Shown piece after piece: positions 36,392-48,582 of a DNA stretch of 64,000 bases. Positions within the stretch are counted from its first letter, which is position 1, and each line of letters starts with the position of its first letter. The notes below the pieces were generated by a model. It made no database searches. It was not told the origin of the DNA and saw only the letters and a program-made list of their open reading frames with translations. A program made the translations under genes and the position numbers. Source of the DNA: Podospora pseudoanserina (taxonomy: Eukaryota > Ascomycota > Sordariomycetes > Sordariales > Podosporaceae); assembly GCF_035222485.1 (NCBI RefSeq), contig NC_085923.1:1860001-1924000 (forward strand), given 5' to 3'.

Positions 36392-38576
36392 ATGGACGAC
36401 CTGTCGAGGATGTCGGACGTGGAAAGCGATTTTGCCGTCATGGACGCTACTCCCTCGACCAACAGGAGACGGCCAGGGATGGTAGGGGCAGCAGCAACAA
36501 CAGAAAGCAGAGAAGGTCCAAGTGCCTTTCGGTCCCCCTTATCCAAGTCCAGGTCCTTATCGGACGGTGGAGGCGCGCCCAAACTCTCACCTTCGCCTTG
36601 CATAGTCGAGGCCAGCCGCCGGCAGAGCCAAGACGACATTGCCATACGCGACAAAGACACCGACATTGCAGCCCTCCGACTGCCGCCGTCAACTCCCATC
36701 CGAGCTGGGTTCCCCACGAGAGGCCTGTCTCTCCAGATGGCCCCGACTGAACCATCCTCACCGGCCCCTCAGCCGCAAGCTGCTGGCTACGTCAAGCAGG
36801 CCCCGCTCTCGCCCAAATTGGACCATTCACACATCTATGCCTCACCCACCAACATTCTGCCGCGTCGATCTCGCGGCCTTGACTTTTCCCGCGCCGCCAC
36901 GAGCCTGCATCACTCCACCCTCGCCAACCAGGCCGATCCCGACTCTTCGCCCACCATCGGGTCCCGCGCCATGAACATTCCCAACCGGCGCAGTGGCGAC
37001 CACGCCGGCGCCGACCATGCTGCCTCGTCTCACTGGGGCACCATGGGACACCACCACCAGGAGCGTATGCAGATCTCGAGCTCCCTCGGCAGCACTAACC
37101 ATGTGCTGTCCGAAAGCTCGTCCGACTCTGACGAGGACGACTACATGGACGAGGACATGGAGGAGGCCTACATCATGACACCCCAAGCTTCTAGGACGGG
37201 CATGGGTCATATGGCCGGGGGGCCATCGGCGCCCGGATGGATGCCCGGGTCGCCAGCGGTCAGCAACTTTCTCAGCTTCCAACAACGCCAGCGACAACGC
37301 AAACAATCAACAAAAAAGAAAATGCGGGGACCTCTGGGACTGGGGTTCCACTCGCCCGCAGCCTCCGGCGCCATCTCCAAATCGCCCCCCAACAACCTGA
37401 TCAACTCCCGCGACCTGCCTCACACTAGGAGGGAGAGCATCAGCTGGGCTGCGAATCAGCTGCACATTTCGGGCAACGAGAGCGATGGACAGCTGGAGGG
37501 ACTTGACAGCCCGTCACGGCCGAGCATCGTACGACGGGCCGTGACGAGGAGGGGGAATCTTCTTGTGCGTTTTTGTTGCCTTGTTGACATCTGCGACCTT
37601 TGCTGACGATCATGCATAGCCGAAAACAAAGGGTTTCGCCCGTATCCGCGCCGCCCTCGCTGAAGAGGGCGCTCCCATAGAAACCGAGTTCCGCCGCGAA
37701 GCCGAGGTGGTACGACAAGTCCGTGAGAGCGACATGGACCTCGAACCTCGACTGCCACCGGCCCCTTCGGCTGCGACGACAGCCTTGTCCAGCCCCAACC
37801 TCGACTCCCAAGTCCACCCTGACGAGATGATGCCCGACGACGCCATGATGATCGAGGGATCGGTTGCGTCTCACAACCCGACCAACAACGCCCTCGGTCT
37901 CTCCCCGGCAACATTCAAGCAACAAGTGCTGAAAAACTCCAAGGGGAAGGTGTTTTGGGATACGTTCTCGGAAAGCAGCTCCAACGGCGGCGCGGGACCA
38001 AGGACAACCACCCCACCGCCACCATCGTTTGTAACGAGGGCTTCGAGCTCGGGGGTGTCGTTGGATGATGTGAATATGGACTCGCCGAGCTCTAACTCGC
38101 AGAGTCAGAACCCGTTCGTGCTGCCTCTGACGACGGGGACGAGCAGCTCGGGGAACGGGACGCCGCACCAGCCTCCTGGGGGGAGCATGCCGAGCGCAGC
38201 CGAGATTACGAGACGGATTAATAGTAAGAGGAGGAGGGGGGATGATGATTTTAATGATCCGATCAGTATCAAGCGGAGGGCGGTGAGCCCGGGGATGAGC
38301 GCGCACGGGAGCCCGGTCTTGCAGAGTCCGCTGCAGAGGGGCGGGGAGCAAGGGTGGGGGGCGTTGAGTTTGGGGCCTGCGATTACTACTACGGTGGGAC
38401 AACAGGGGCAGGGGCAAGGGCAAGGGGGAGGAGGGTCGAGGCCGGGGAGTAGCGTTGGTGGTGGTGGCGAGGGTGGGAATAATGGGATGGCGGGGAGTAA
38501 TAATAAGAGGGGGAGGGTTGGGTTGCAGGGGATGGTGGATACTAACGATGGGATTACTAGGTTGAGTATTGAGTGA
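36392..38576 (+). CDS. Ser-rich low-complexity protein of unknown function, two exons
   Basis: Exons 36392-37564 and 37620-38576 (intron GTGCGT...GCATAG) give 709 residues starting MDDLSRMSDVESDFAVMD. Not recognised. It is rich in Ser, Pro and Gly, with many Ser-Pro and Thr-Pro sites (SPLSK, APLSPK, SPTNI, STPIR), as in targets of cyclin-dependent or MAP kinases. A very acidic patch SSDSDEDDYMDEDMEE lies at about 250-265. The only patch that looks structured lies at the exon junction: PKTKGFARIRAALAEEG and then FRREAEVVRQVRESD. Basic runs RQRKQSTKKKMR and SKRRRGDD may be nuclear signals. The tail has Gln-Gly repeats and ends DGITRLSIE. The overall look is of a nuclear regulatory scaffold; function cannot be assigned. 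The start is the first ATG of the frame. Confidence 0.8.
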
Positions 38577-39329
38577 GGGGAGGGAGATGGGGAGCAAGCA
38601 AGCAAGCGGACGATTCACAGCAACGACCGTCATCATCATCATCAACACATATGCTCTCTTTTTGGTTTTGCGCAGGGGGAGTTTTTAAGCATTTTCATTT
38701 GGGGGTGTTGGGGAACCAACCGTGACGACAAATGAACAATCATACCATATATGGGAAGGAGGGGCGGGGGGGGTGCGGTCATATCAAAGCGGATGAATAG
38801 GGGTTGGAACACACACACAAAGCTATAAGCGCTACATGCTCATTTTCTTGGTCCACGGAGGGTTTTTTTTTTTTTTTTCAAAAGGTGTTTAGGGCGTCGG
38901 AGCATAAGCATATAAATGCAGTGGGATGGGGATGGTGGTGGTGGTGGTGGTGGTGGTGGTGCTGGACCAACAAAAGATTGGGTCGTATATAAATAATTTT
39001 GAGTATATAAAATATACAAAACAACAACAACAACAACAACAACAACAGGTTGAACATATCCAGCAGCAGATTTGAGCTTTGTCTGAAAGATTCGTTTCGC
39101 AATTGGGATATATCTTTTAAAGAACAAAAGTAAAATAAAAAGGCCTTATTAAATAATTACTCGCTTTCCACCGTTGGTGGTATAATTCCTTCTTCCCTCT
39201 ATCTCACCAACATTTCCTCTCCGTGCCGGAAAAGTACTGCTGCTTTCCTCCCTTTTTTTCCGTGCAGATGTATCCATCCTCATCATTATTTCACTAACCC
39301 CCTTCCCCTCTCCCAGCTGTCCTAACCGC
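38577..39329. other. Intergenic with several simple repeats
   Basis: A GGT triplet array lies at about 38933-38961, a CAA array at about 39019-39048 and a T run at about 38863-38878. No gene is supported. Genes on both sides point towards this region. Confidence 0.6.
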
Positions 39330-40281
<952 letters not shown>

Positions 40282-40739
40282 TGTTGGCTCGAGAGGGGGG
40301 TGAGGTGTTGCGATGGGGGTTGATATCGAAGGTGGCGGCGATGTCGTGATGGTGGGTGGTTGGAATCGCAGATGGCAAGTGGAAATAAACTTTGTTTTCG
40401 GTTGGTGTATAGCCGTTGAATCCCTCAACGTGTGGTTGGTAGCGGGGAAGGCAGGCTGGTTTGGGGGAAGTGGATTATGCGGCGGATGTCAGAGCTGATG
40501 AGAGAGGGTAGCCAGGAGAGAGGTTGTGTCAAGCTTCCCGGGCTCTCGGGAACTTATCGATAATCGGTGGGTCTGGGGTGATGATGCACGGGCCTTTTGG
40601 GGTAAGTGACAGGGGTGCTTTTGAACCCCCAACCCTGACGACGACTTACTACAACGAAAAGAGATAGATACGGCTGTCTTGTTTACTCAAACAATATTAC
40701 ACCTAGTCCTACACTTCATCCCCTTATTATCATTGCTGT
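40282..40739. other. 5' flank of the Roadblock-like gene
   Basis: No gene is supported. G-rich near 40240-40300. The plus-strand ORF at 39923-40303 is the complement of the Roadblock frame. Confidence 0.45.
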
Positions 40740-41063
40740 TTATCTCCTTGCTGTTTTTTCATTCTCTTCCCTACCACCACTACCAGCCTCACCAGCGGCA
40801 GCCTTTTGATCCTCCCTACTACCATCATCTCTCCCCTTCTCATCCTGATAGTTGTCCCACTCGATAGTGTTCTGATGCCCGCAGGGCCAGGTGTACAGAG
40901 GGCCGGTGTACGGCTCGTTGAGCTCATTCCATGCCGTCTCGGTATCGGGGGTTGTTTTGGGATGACCATTGGTAACTGTCTTGGGATCCGTAGCTGTTTC
41001 GGGACGTGTCATTGTGTTTGCGGCCAGAAGGTCGTAGGCTTGAGATTCGCAAACGTAGTCCAA
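40740..41063 (-). CDS. Hypothetical small protein, weak call
   Basis: Minus-strand frame with protein-like composition. It contains YVCESQAYDLLAANT, a Thr/Pro-rich middle, then ELNEPYTGPLYTWPCGHQNT and IEWDNYQDE, and a charged Gln-rich end. The frame stays open to about 41160 without an ATG, so an upstream exon or a non-genic origin are both possible. The Trp-Pro-Cys-Gly-His run recalls the CxH start of the small Cys/His-rich family in this window, but nothing else matches. I do not recognise it. Confidence 0.3.
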   Translation of the reverse strand: MDYVCESQAYDLLAANTMTRPETATDPKTVTNGHPKTTPDTETAWNELNEPYTGPLYTWPCGHQNTIEWDNYQDEKGRDDGSREDQKAAAGEAGSGGREENEKTARR

Positions 41064-41465
41064 GCCAAATTGTTTGTTGAGAAAGCGGGTTGGAATAGGA
41101 TAGGAGTGATATAGGTATGTTGACTTGTTGACGGAACAGTCAGGAGCCCTGTGAATCTGCTCTTACTCATACTCATTCATGTCACTGCGCGCACTGTCAA
41201 TGCCATGTTCAAAGTGATAACCAGGTGCGAACCCAGTCATCAAAAGAACTTCAAGATTCTTGTTCAACCGACACACTAACTACGCTACCTACCCAGCCAA
41301 AATATATGTTTCCCGAGCAGTCAAATGCAAATCCGCAACGGGTGGGTATCAACGTTCGTTCTCCCAAGGGTATCAATAATTGAACAAGCAAGCTCGCAAC
41401 CCCGCTGCCTTTTCCTCCAACTCCCAATAGCTAGCAATGAGAACCCAGATCAACGAAATCTCTTA
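41064..41465. other. Intergenic with a tRNA-like fragment
   Basis: On the minus strand at about 41220-41300 there is a sequence with TAGCGTAGTTAG and GGGTTCGCACC, like worn A and B boxes, but no cloverleaf forms. No gene is supported. Confidence 0.35.
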
Positions 41466-44099
41466 TCACAGCGACCCCCGCCACAATCCTTCCTTTTGCA
41501 AGCTCGATATCTGCTGCCGAACCTCTGGAACAGAACACTCAAAGCACTCAGCCCACTCCTCCAAGTTCTCCCTTGTAATTCCCTCTACCGCCGCTTCTTC
41601 AAGTTGGTCAACAAGAAACGCCCTCTCCCCATTATCCCAGACTTTGCCAAATGCTTCTTCTTCTTCATCGTCCTCATCTTCTTCAACATCTTCACGCACT
41701 TCTTCAACTTCCTCTTCTTCTTCTTCTTCTTCTTCTTCCTCCTCCTCTTCCTCTACCTCTTCCCCCTCAACTTCTTCAACCTCTAATTCGACCCGTGGCT
41801 TCGCTTGCCTGCTAGGGGTATCAATGTGATCCGGGACAGCAAAGACTTCCGGCTCCGGCGAAGAATCAATGACCATAACATCCTTCTTCTGATGCCGGAC
41901 TGGACTTGACTGCGGTGGAGCCTGTCTCATCAAAGGCCAAGGTTGCCTTATCAGAGGCTGATTCGTGGGGCGCTTTACCGCAGAAGACTGCATCATCGAT
42001 GACGCCGATGAAGCTTGATCAGACTGAGCCAACCCTAGACGGCGCCGTGATGGAGGCCATGGTGCTCGTATTACTGAAGTTCGTCTTTGGGGGGCATTCA
42101 CCCGTGGTTGTTGCAATGTGGAGGGAGCTGTGTGGACAGTCTCGATGTAGCTGCTGTACGGTCGGCTGTTGCTATCGGGGCGCGGCCGAGGCGGAGAAAT
42201 CGGATCCTGAGGAGGCGAGATATACTTGTCCGCCAAACGCTGCTTTTCCGCCATCGGACTAGGTTGGTGCCTCAAGCGCTGCGTCGACACCGCCATTCTG
42301 TTCCACTGCTCAGTAGCCTTGGCAGCTTCAATCTCCAGCAGCTGTCTCCTCCTCTGCTTGATTGCTTTATCCCGATCAATCTTCTCTTGGCGGCTTATCT
42401 CCTCGTTGACGGCACTAATCTTTTCTTGTAGTTCAAACTTCCATTCATCAAAGACCTGAGAGAAATCATTCCATCCCAACTGTTTTTTTGCAACCTCGTT
42501 CTCGCAGTGTTCCATGAGATCCTGGATCAAGAATGAAAGTCGCTTCGTGATCGAGCTAACGTATTGCACGGTGACGCATGTAAACTGGCCTGATTTGGGG
42601 AGGGGGGGAAGCGTTTGGTGCCGTGGCGCTTTATAACCCAGAGTGCCGAGCAAAAACAGGTCCCGTAGAGTGAGGATCAATGTCGGAATGATAAACTGCT
42701 GGATATCAGCTGAGACCTGCTGCTTGTAGTTTCCTGTCTGTTGCTTCAGCGAGTTGCGGACCCTGACGATTTTCCTTGCCACGTTGGTAAGCTCTTCATT
42801 CAGTTGGCGATGCACGCGAACCAGATGCTTGTTCTGTCTGCTGAGATCACGGGGACACTTTAAGCCAACGAGGCATTCTCTAAAGGCGTAGAGTGCTCTT
42901 ATACAACGATTTCCAGGCGTGGTGGCTGGTGACTCAGAGTCGAAGCGGAAGCCATCTGCACTATAGATTTGGAGTTCCCAAAACTTGCCCAAGTCGGACC
43001 ACTGTTCCTTGCCCATCATCCCGCGTAGCGTGTCCAGGTGCTCGCTGTCCAGAGTTACGATTGATCGTTTGTCCACTACTTCCGGCACTAGAATATGGAT
43101 GGCTGGGTAAAGTGCGGTGTCGTCCTCATCCTCGTCTTCGAACACATCATCTGGGTCATCTATAACGGCAAGTTGAACCCCATTATCTGGTGCCCCAATT
43201 TCTTCGAGCTTTTCCCAATCTTCCTCGCGCCGATCCTGCTCATCAACATCGTCCGATTCCGCTTCCTCTTCCAAGTCTGACTGCCTATTATTGGCTTGAT
43301 CCACAAACAATTCATCTTCTGCTTCGACGGTGGGCAGAATGTTGTGACTTGAGCTGGAGCTTTTTTCTTCGCCCAATTGTCTGGGCGGGGCCGTGGGTTT
43401 CAAATTGTTGATAGTAGCAGGTCGAAGAGGTGCGGCTAAAGCAGTCGCGACTGGTTGTAGGGTTCGAGATGCCACACGTCGGCTTTGCTGTGGTTGTTTG
43501 GGTTTTGGGGGCGAAGAGTCAAGCTCTGGGCTACCATCCTCCCTGGCGATTCTTCGATGGACCTCATCATGGTCAGAATCTTCCCCCTCGACCAATCCTT
43601 CCTCTGCAGGCTCAGGTTCTTCGACAACGGGCGCCGGCCTTCGGTTATTCCTAACGGACTCGGGCGTCTCGTCAATCGTATCTTCAATACTGGTCCCGTC
43701 CCGTTTTCGTCGAGCAGGCTTGCCGCCGCTTCGAAGCAGGACTTCAATACCCTTTTGCTTCGGGTTCGGCGTCTGGCGGTTGCTAAACGCGTTGATGACA
43801 TGCATGGCGGTCTCGTCTACCCCCTCATCGTCCTCCGGATCGGTGGGCTTATGGGCCCTGGCTCTCTTCCTGGCTGGCGTCTCCAGGCTTGGACTGGCAT
43901 TCCGCTTCTTTTTGTTGACCCCATTGTTCAGTTCAGGCAAAGACGCCTTGTTGGGGCGCAAGGTGACTGGGCTTTTGATGTTAGAAGGGCGAGGGTTAGC
44001 CGGGATGGATGCATCGCTGTCAGAATCCGAGCTGCTTTCTTCAGGTTCAGCGGCAACGGCCTTGCGCAAAGCAGCGACCCTGCTTCGCGTTTGGACCAT
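41466..44099 (-). CDS. Large acidic nuclear-type protein of unknown function
   Basis: A single 877-residue frame. The N-terminal 330 residues are disordered and charged, with basic clusters (KKKRNAS, PARKRARAHK) that look like nuclear signals and acidic Ser runs (EESSSDSDSD). A better-ordered middle (about 350-620) holds IHILVPEVVDKRSIVTLDSE, MMGKEQWSDLGKFWELQIYS, a helical NEELTNVARKIVRVRNSL region and a charged coiled coil (QEKISAVNEEISRQEKIDRD). A Pro/Arg-rich linker follows, then a run of about 35 mostly Glu residues, and a C-terminal helical domain with WDNGERAFLVDQLEEA, NLEEWAECFECSVPEVRQQI and LQKEGLWRG. That last part has the spacing of a SANT/Myb-like helix bundle (three regularly spaced Trp). 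A chromatin role is a guess. The family is not recognised. Confidence 0.8.
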   Translation of the reverse strand: MVQTRSRVAALRKAVAAEPEESSSDSDSDASIPANPRPSNIKSPVTLRPNKASLPELNNGVNKKKRNASPSLETPARKRARAHKPTDPEDDEGVDETAMHVINAFSNRQTPNPKQKGIEVLLRSGGKPARRKRDGTSIEDTIDETPESVRNNRRPAPVVEEPEPAEEGLVEGEDSDHDEVHRRIAREDGSPELDSSPPKPKQPQQSRRVASRTLQPVATALAAPLRPATINNLKPTAPPRQLGEEKSSSSSHNILPTVEAEDELFVDQANNRQSDLEEEAESDDVDEQDRREEDWEKLEEIGAPDNGVQLAVIDDPDDVFEDEDEDDTALYPAIHILVPEVVDKRSIVTLDSEHLDTLRGMMGKEQWSDLGKFWELQIYSADGFRFDSESPATTPGNRCIRALYAFRECLVGLKCPRDLSRQNKHLVRVHRQLNEELTNVARKIVRVRNSLKQQTGNYKQQVSADIQQFIIPTLILTLRDLFLLGTLGYKAPRHQTLPPLPKSGQFTCVTVQYVSSITKRLSFLIQDLMEHCENEVAKKQLGWNDFSQVFDEWKFELQEKISAVNEEISRQEKIDRDKAIKQRRRQLLEIEAAKATEQWNRMAVSTQRLRHQPSPMAEKQRLADKYISPPQDPISPPRPRPDSNSRPYSSYIETVHTAPSTLQQPRVNAPQRRTSVIRAPWPPSRRRLGLAQSDQASSASSMMQSSAVKRPTNQPLIRQPWPLMRQAPPQSSPVRHQKKDVMVIDSSPEPEVFAVPDHIDTPSRQAKPRVELEVEEVEGEEVEEEEEEEEEEEEEEEVEEVREDVEEDEDDEEEEAFGKVWDNGERAFLVDQLEEAAVEGITRENLEEWAECFECSVPEVRQQISSLQKEGLWRGSL

Positions 44100-45390
44100 G
44101 ATTGAGCACCCTGGATACCGTAATCGTGGTCATAGAGCGAGAGTTACTTGAACGCCAAGTCAAAAGAAAGCAAAAGGAACAGAATCAAGATTGGAGAAAT
44201 TGGTGACGGCAACGGGGACTTTGCTTTGTTTGCACTCCCAAGTCCGGTCGATGGTTTAGCCACGCGCAGAAACGCGAAGACACGTGAGGTGAAGCCCCTC
44301 TAGCACTTTTGGAGATGCAGAATTGGCCAGTGGGGTTTTATGTGGCCCAAGCTCCCTCCCTGTTGCCACACTAGAGCTTCTGATCGCCAAGGTTCCAGAT
44401 CCGTGCCACGCTGGTAGGGCCAACGCGGGGGGCCGCTGGTGCTGGTGGCTGATGGGGGAGTGAAACATGACGTTGTTGACTGGGTTAAGGCGTTTCTTCG
44501 TTCCTTCTCTGGTCAACCGTCGCAACGGGAAAAATAGGAAACAAAAGTGCTCCTGCAACGGGTAGGTCATCTGTAAAACATGCCTATCTACAGTAAGTGG
44601 CTCTCTCTAAAGAATATCTGGTGGCATCAAAATGGAGATTACCAACTAGAAAAAGTTTTCCAGCCTCCTAAGGATGATAAGGACCTCGGCAGGGCTATTG
44701 TGGGCGGGGATGACGCCGCTAGCAGGGCTCGCGGTTGGACTTCAGCTTCGCCTTCCTTCTTGAGTCGGGCACTGGACAGACAGCACAGCTTCCACTGAAA
44801 AATCATGTCGGATGAGAGATAATTGAAGTGCTTCCAGAGGTCGGTTTGAAGACTATATAATATCGGAAGAGGGTCACACTTCATTCCTCGGTCTTCAGCA
44901 GGACATCAATAGTGGCTGATACGTGTAACCACCAGGTCAGTCCCAAGGACATCGAGGTTCTCACTGAGACGCTGGCTGCTGCACCTGCTGTAACCCTCCA
45001 ATCATTTGTCCGTCTGCAGTGGCAACCGGCCGTCATCGGGCATATCGGAGCCTACCGTCCAAGACGCTACTGGGGGAGCCCCAACCTCGAAAAGTCCCAT
45101 CAAAGCTTGGGGGAGCTTCATCCACTCTTTAAAATCTAAATGCAGGTCCCACACACTCGGCCTTTCAACCCACCGAATCTCTCGTCTCTTTGCTGCCCCA
45201 TTGCGACGCCAGCAGCCCTTCTTCGCTCCCAAACCGTACCCGACGACAATGAACTGACACCTTTCTACCGACACACACTACGGCCTATCCTTTTCTACAG
45301 TAATTCAAAAAAAAAAAAAAAAAAAAAACCCGGAACCCGCGCCCGCGTAGCGCCCGGGAACGTCATCGTCATCATCGTCATCATCTGTAA
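44100..45390. other. Intergenic, divergent promoters
   Basis: Lies between two genes transcribed away from each other. It contains an A run at about 45308-45327 and no supported gene. Confidence 0.5.
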
Positions 45391-47834
45391 ATGACGACAA
45401 TGCGACAACATGGCGTGACAGCAGCACGCCCCAACTCGCTCTTTGCGCTTCGATCAGGCTTCGTCGGCCTCGCGCGAATTCTCTCCTTGACACTCTCAAC
45501 AGCCTATGCTGCGCCGATAGCCAGCCTGGGACATGGCGGCGGTGGCAATGACGAGCCAGACGCTGGAGGCGCAAGCCTGGGTATGCTCTATTTGGCTTCT
45601 GCGATCCTCGTCTTGTCCGGCGGCGCATTTGCTGGTTTGACTATTGCGTAAGCCCTTTCTGAATCAAAAACAAACCCCAGCCTGTGGTTTTGCTGACAAG
45701 GACCAGTTTGATGGGGCAGGATAGCATCTACCTCCAAGTGATGGCCGGCGATGCCACCGAACCTCAGCAAAAGAATGCCAAACGGGTCTACCACCTTCTC
45801 GAAAAGGGAAAGCACTGGGTCTTGGTCACACTGCTCTTGGCCAACGTTATCGTGAACGAGACCCTTCCCGTCGTACTCGACCGATGTCTCGGAGGCGGCA
45901 TTGCTGCCGTCATCGGCTCGACCGTTCTCATTGGTGCGTGCTCATCTCGAGCCAGACAGCATGGCTCTCGAAATACTCACCGCTAACGCGCACACGTGAC
46001 AGTGATCTTTGGTGAGGTTGTTCCTCAGTCTGTCTGTGTTCGCTATGGCCTCCAGATTGGAGGTTACATGTCCAAACCCGTCCTTGCGATGATGTACCTT
46101 ACCGCCCCCATCTCCTGGCCGATCGCCATCCTTCTCGACAAGATCCTCGGAAAGGATCATGGCACCGTATACAAGAAGAGTGGGTTGAAGACCCTAGTGA
46201 CCCTGCACAAGAATCTGGGCGATATGTCTCAGCGTTTGAACCAGGACGAGGTCACCATCATCAGCGCCGTGTTGGATCTGAAGGAGAAGCCAGTGGCCAA
46301 TGTCATGACCCCCATGGCGGACGTTTTTGTCATGGCAGAGGACACTGTTTTGGATGAGAAGACCATGGACATGATTCTTTCGGCAGGCTACTCGCGCATT
46401 CCCATCCACGAAACTGGGAACCCTACCAATTTCGTCGGTATGCTTTTGGTCAAGATTCTGATCACTTACGACCCCGAGGATGCCAAGCTTGTCAAGGATT
46501 TCCCACTCGCTACCCTGCCCGAGACCCGGCCCGAGACCAGCTGTTTGGATATTGTCAACTTCTTCCAGGAAGGCAAGTCCCACATGGTTCTCGTTTCGGA
46601 ATACCCTGGTGAGGACCACGGCGCATTGGGTGTCGTTACCCTTGAAGACGTTATTGAGGAACTCATTGGAGAGGAAATCATCGACGAGTCCGATGTGTAC
46701 ATTGACGTGCACAAGGCCATTCGCCGTCTTCAGCCTGCTCCCAAGGCGCGCGTCCAACGTCGCCAGTCTGAAGACCAAGCAGGCCGCTTTGCGGAACATA
46801 ATGGACTCGCAGATCACGGCGGCGATTTGATTCAGTTTGACACTACTGGCACAACATCGTTCGACTCACCCGCGCTGTCTAGCAGCCCAAAGCTCGCCAC
46901 TCTCATGATGCGCAGAAGTTCAGCTGGCAGAGAAGGGCACCACATGACAGTTCCTGTTCGGGCCAACTTTGAAGACATCAGACAACATCTGAAGCATCTT
47001 GGCCCCTCCAATCCTGCTACAAACCCCAGAGACACTAAGTCCACCACGGTCAAGATCAAGCCTGGCACCGGTCTGTTACACACGGCCGGCCGTTCTTCTT
47101 CTGTCGCCGAGGGTGCGATTGAAGAGTCGCCGCTGGAACATGTGCGTGAGCATGCCGAGGAGGAGGAAGGAGACGAGACGACGAGTCTGCTGAACCCCCA
47201 AGTTACTGGCAAGGACGGCATTCAGGCTCTGCAGCAAACCTACGGTGCCACCAGCCCCGTAACCGTGCAGCTCGCTTCGCCCATCAACGGTGTACCTACT
47301 CTTACGCTCGAAACACCAGATCAAGCCGACAAGTCCAGTATGCAAAACACAAAGCAGAGTCCAACAGAATCCACCTCTGCTGGCCATCGGTCCGTCTCTA
47401 GCGGGGATAGTACCCACAGCGCACGGAACGATGTTGGCAACCTGATTCCCGCCAAGCCCTACGTCCGCAGCGGAAGCATCACGGAGAACATCGTTGAGTC
47501 TAGAGGAGTCAGGAAGGTGGTTCTTGAAACTACTAGTTCCAATGACGAGGATGAGTTTGCCGTGATTGGTACTTCTCCGGAGCAGCCCAAGAGCAGGAGT
47601 ACGTTTGGGTTATTTGGGAGGACGGATGCCGCCACTAAGAATGAGGGTGTTGGGGAGGAGGAGGAGGAGGAGGAGCTTTTGTCACCAGAGACTGGGGAGG
47701 AAGGGACGAGCAAGGGGGCCGATGTTGCTAAGGGGAACGGTGCTCCAGGGACGGCGGCGGGTGGGCCAAGTAGTGGTGGGGGAGGGGCGAAGAAGAAGAA
47801 CAAACGCAAGAAGCGCAAGGGCGGCAAGTCGTAG
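45391..47834 (+). CDS. mam3: CNNM/Mam3-type membrane protein (DUF21 plus CBS pair), three exons
   Basis: Exons 45391-45647, 45707-45933 and 46003-47834 join in phase to 771 residues. The order is: a signal-like start, a DUF21 membrane domain ([54 protein letters not shown]), then two CBS domains (from [19 protein letters not shown] to [20 protein letters not shown]), then a long disordered tail. CNNM proteins act in Mg and other divalent metal balance. Yeast Mam3 is a vacuolar protein linked to Mn and Mg handling. The NETLP and GEVVPQ motifs are the family's core, so identity is firm. The tail has an acidic run and a very basic end ([14 protein letters not shown]). Start at 45391; a second in-frame ATG follows three codons later. 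Confidence 0.93.
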
Positions 47835-48582
47835 GTTGACGGGCTGGTCGAGTACTTTTCTGTGTACTAGTAGTGTTCATTGGGGAAGCGGAGGAGGATT
47901 CTTGAGGTATGTGTTAATGGAATAGGTGGGAATGAAATTAGCATATCTGGGAACCAAAAGGGGGGGCAAGGCATGTTAATATTTTTTGGAGGGGTTGGGA
48001 ATTAAAGGGGGTGTGTTGCATTGTTTACAGGCGTCGGTTGGGGTTGGCTGTAATGTAGCGATAGTTTAGCTGGAGTTTGTTCATCAAGGTTGAACCGTAT
48101 TGACATTGGTCTCGTGCTTTGGGTGTATAGTGCTGGTTTGGGGAGCTGTGAAGCGTTGACGTCAGCATTCGTGACGATGGTTGGTGGGGTCGTCGAGCTC
48201 TTTTGGTGCTTATCCCCGCTATGTATTTTCACAATGATACGAGTTAGGTGAGATTGGTTGACAGGATGGATTCGGTCGGGGAGGGGCTGTGAAGCTATCT
48301 CCAAACGTTTGGATCTCGCAATCATTATCATACACATGACAGAATTACTTGGAGCTGCCAAATTCACCGACCTGCCCTCTCTGGAGCTATTATTCGGGAT
48401 CTATAGCTTACGCCGATTTCACGTAATTACAACTTGTCACTATCAGCTATTACATAGCTCCCCACCCCATTTGCCGATAACTTCAACAGCCCCTCCTCCT
48501 CTTCCCCAATTTCCCCCGCTTGGACTTTTGTCTCACGTTTACAAGTTGATTGCCCGATAAAAACCCCTTTTTCGCTCAACAT
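47835..48582. other. Intergenic, nothing recognised
   Basis: Gene-free spacer of about 750 bp with the promoter of the glyoxalase gene. Confidence 0.5.

Noticed and set aside
37440-38648. 402-residue minus-strand ORF
   Set aside because: Complement of the Ser-rich protein's second exon and low-complexity tail.
41220-41300. Second tRNA-like sequence on the minus strand
   Set aside because: Has GGGTTCGCACC and TAGCGTAGTTAG but no cloverleaf could be drawn by hand.
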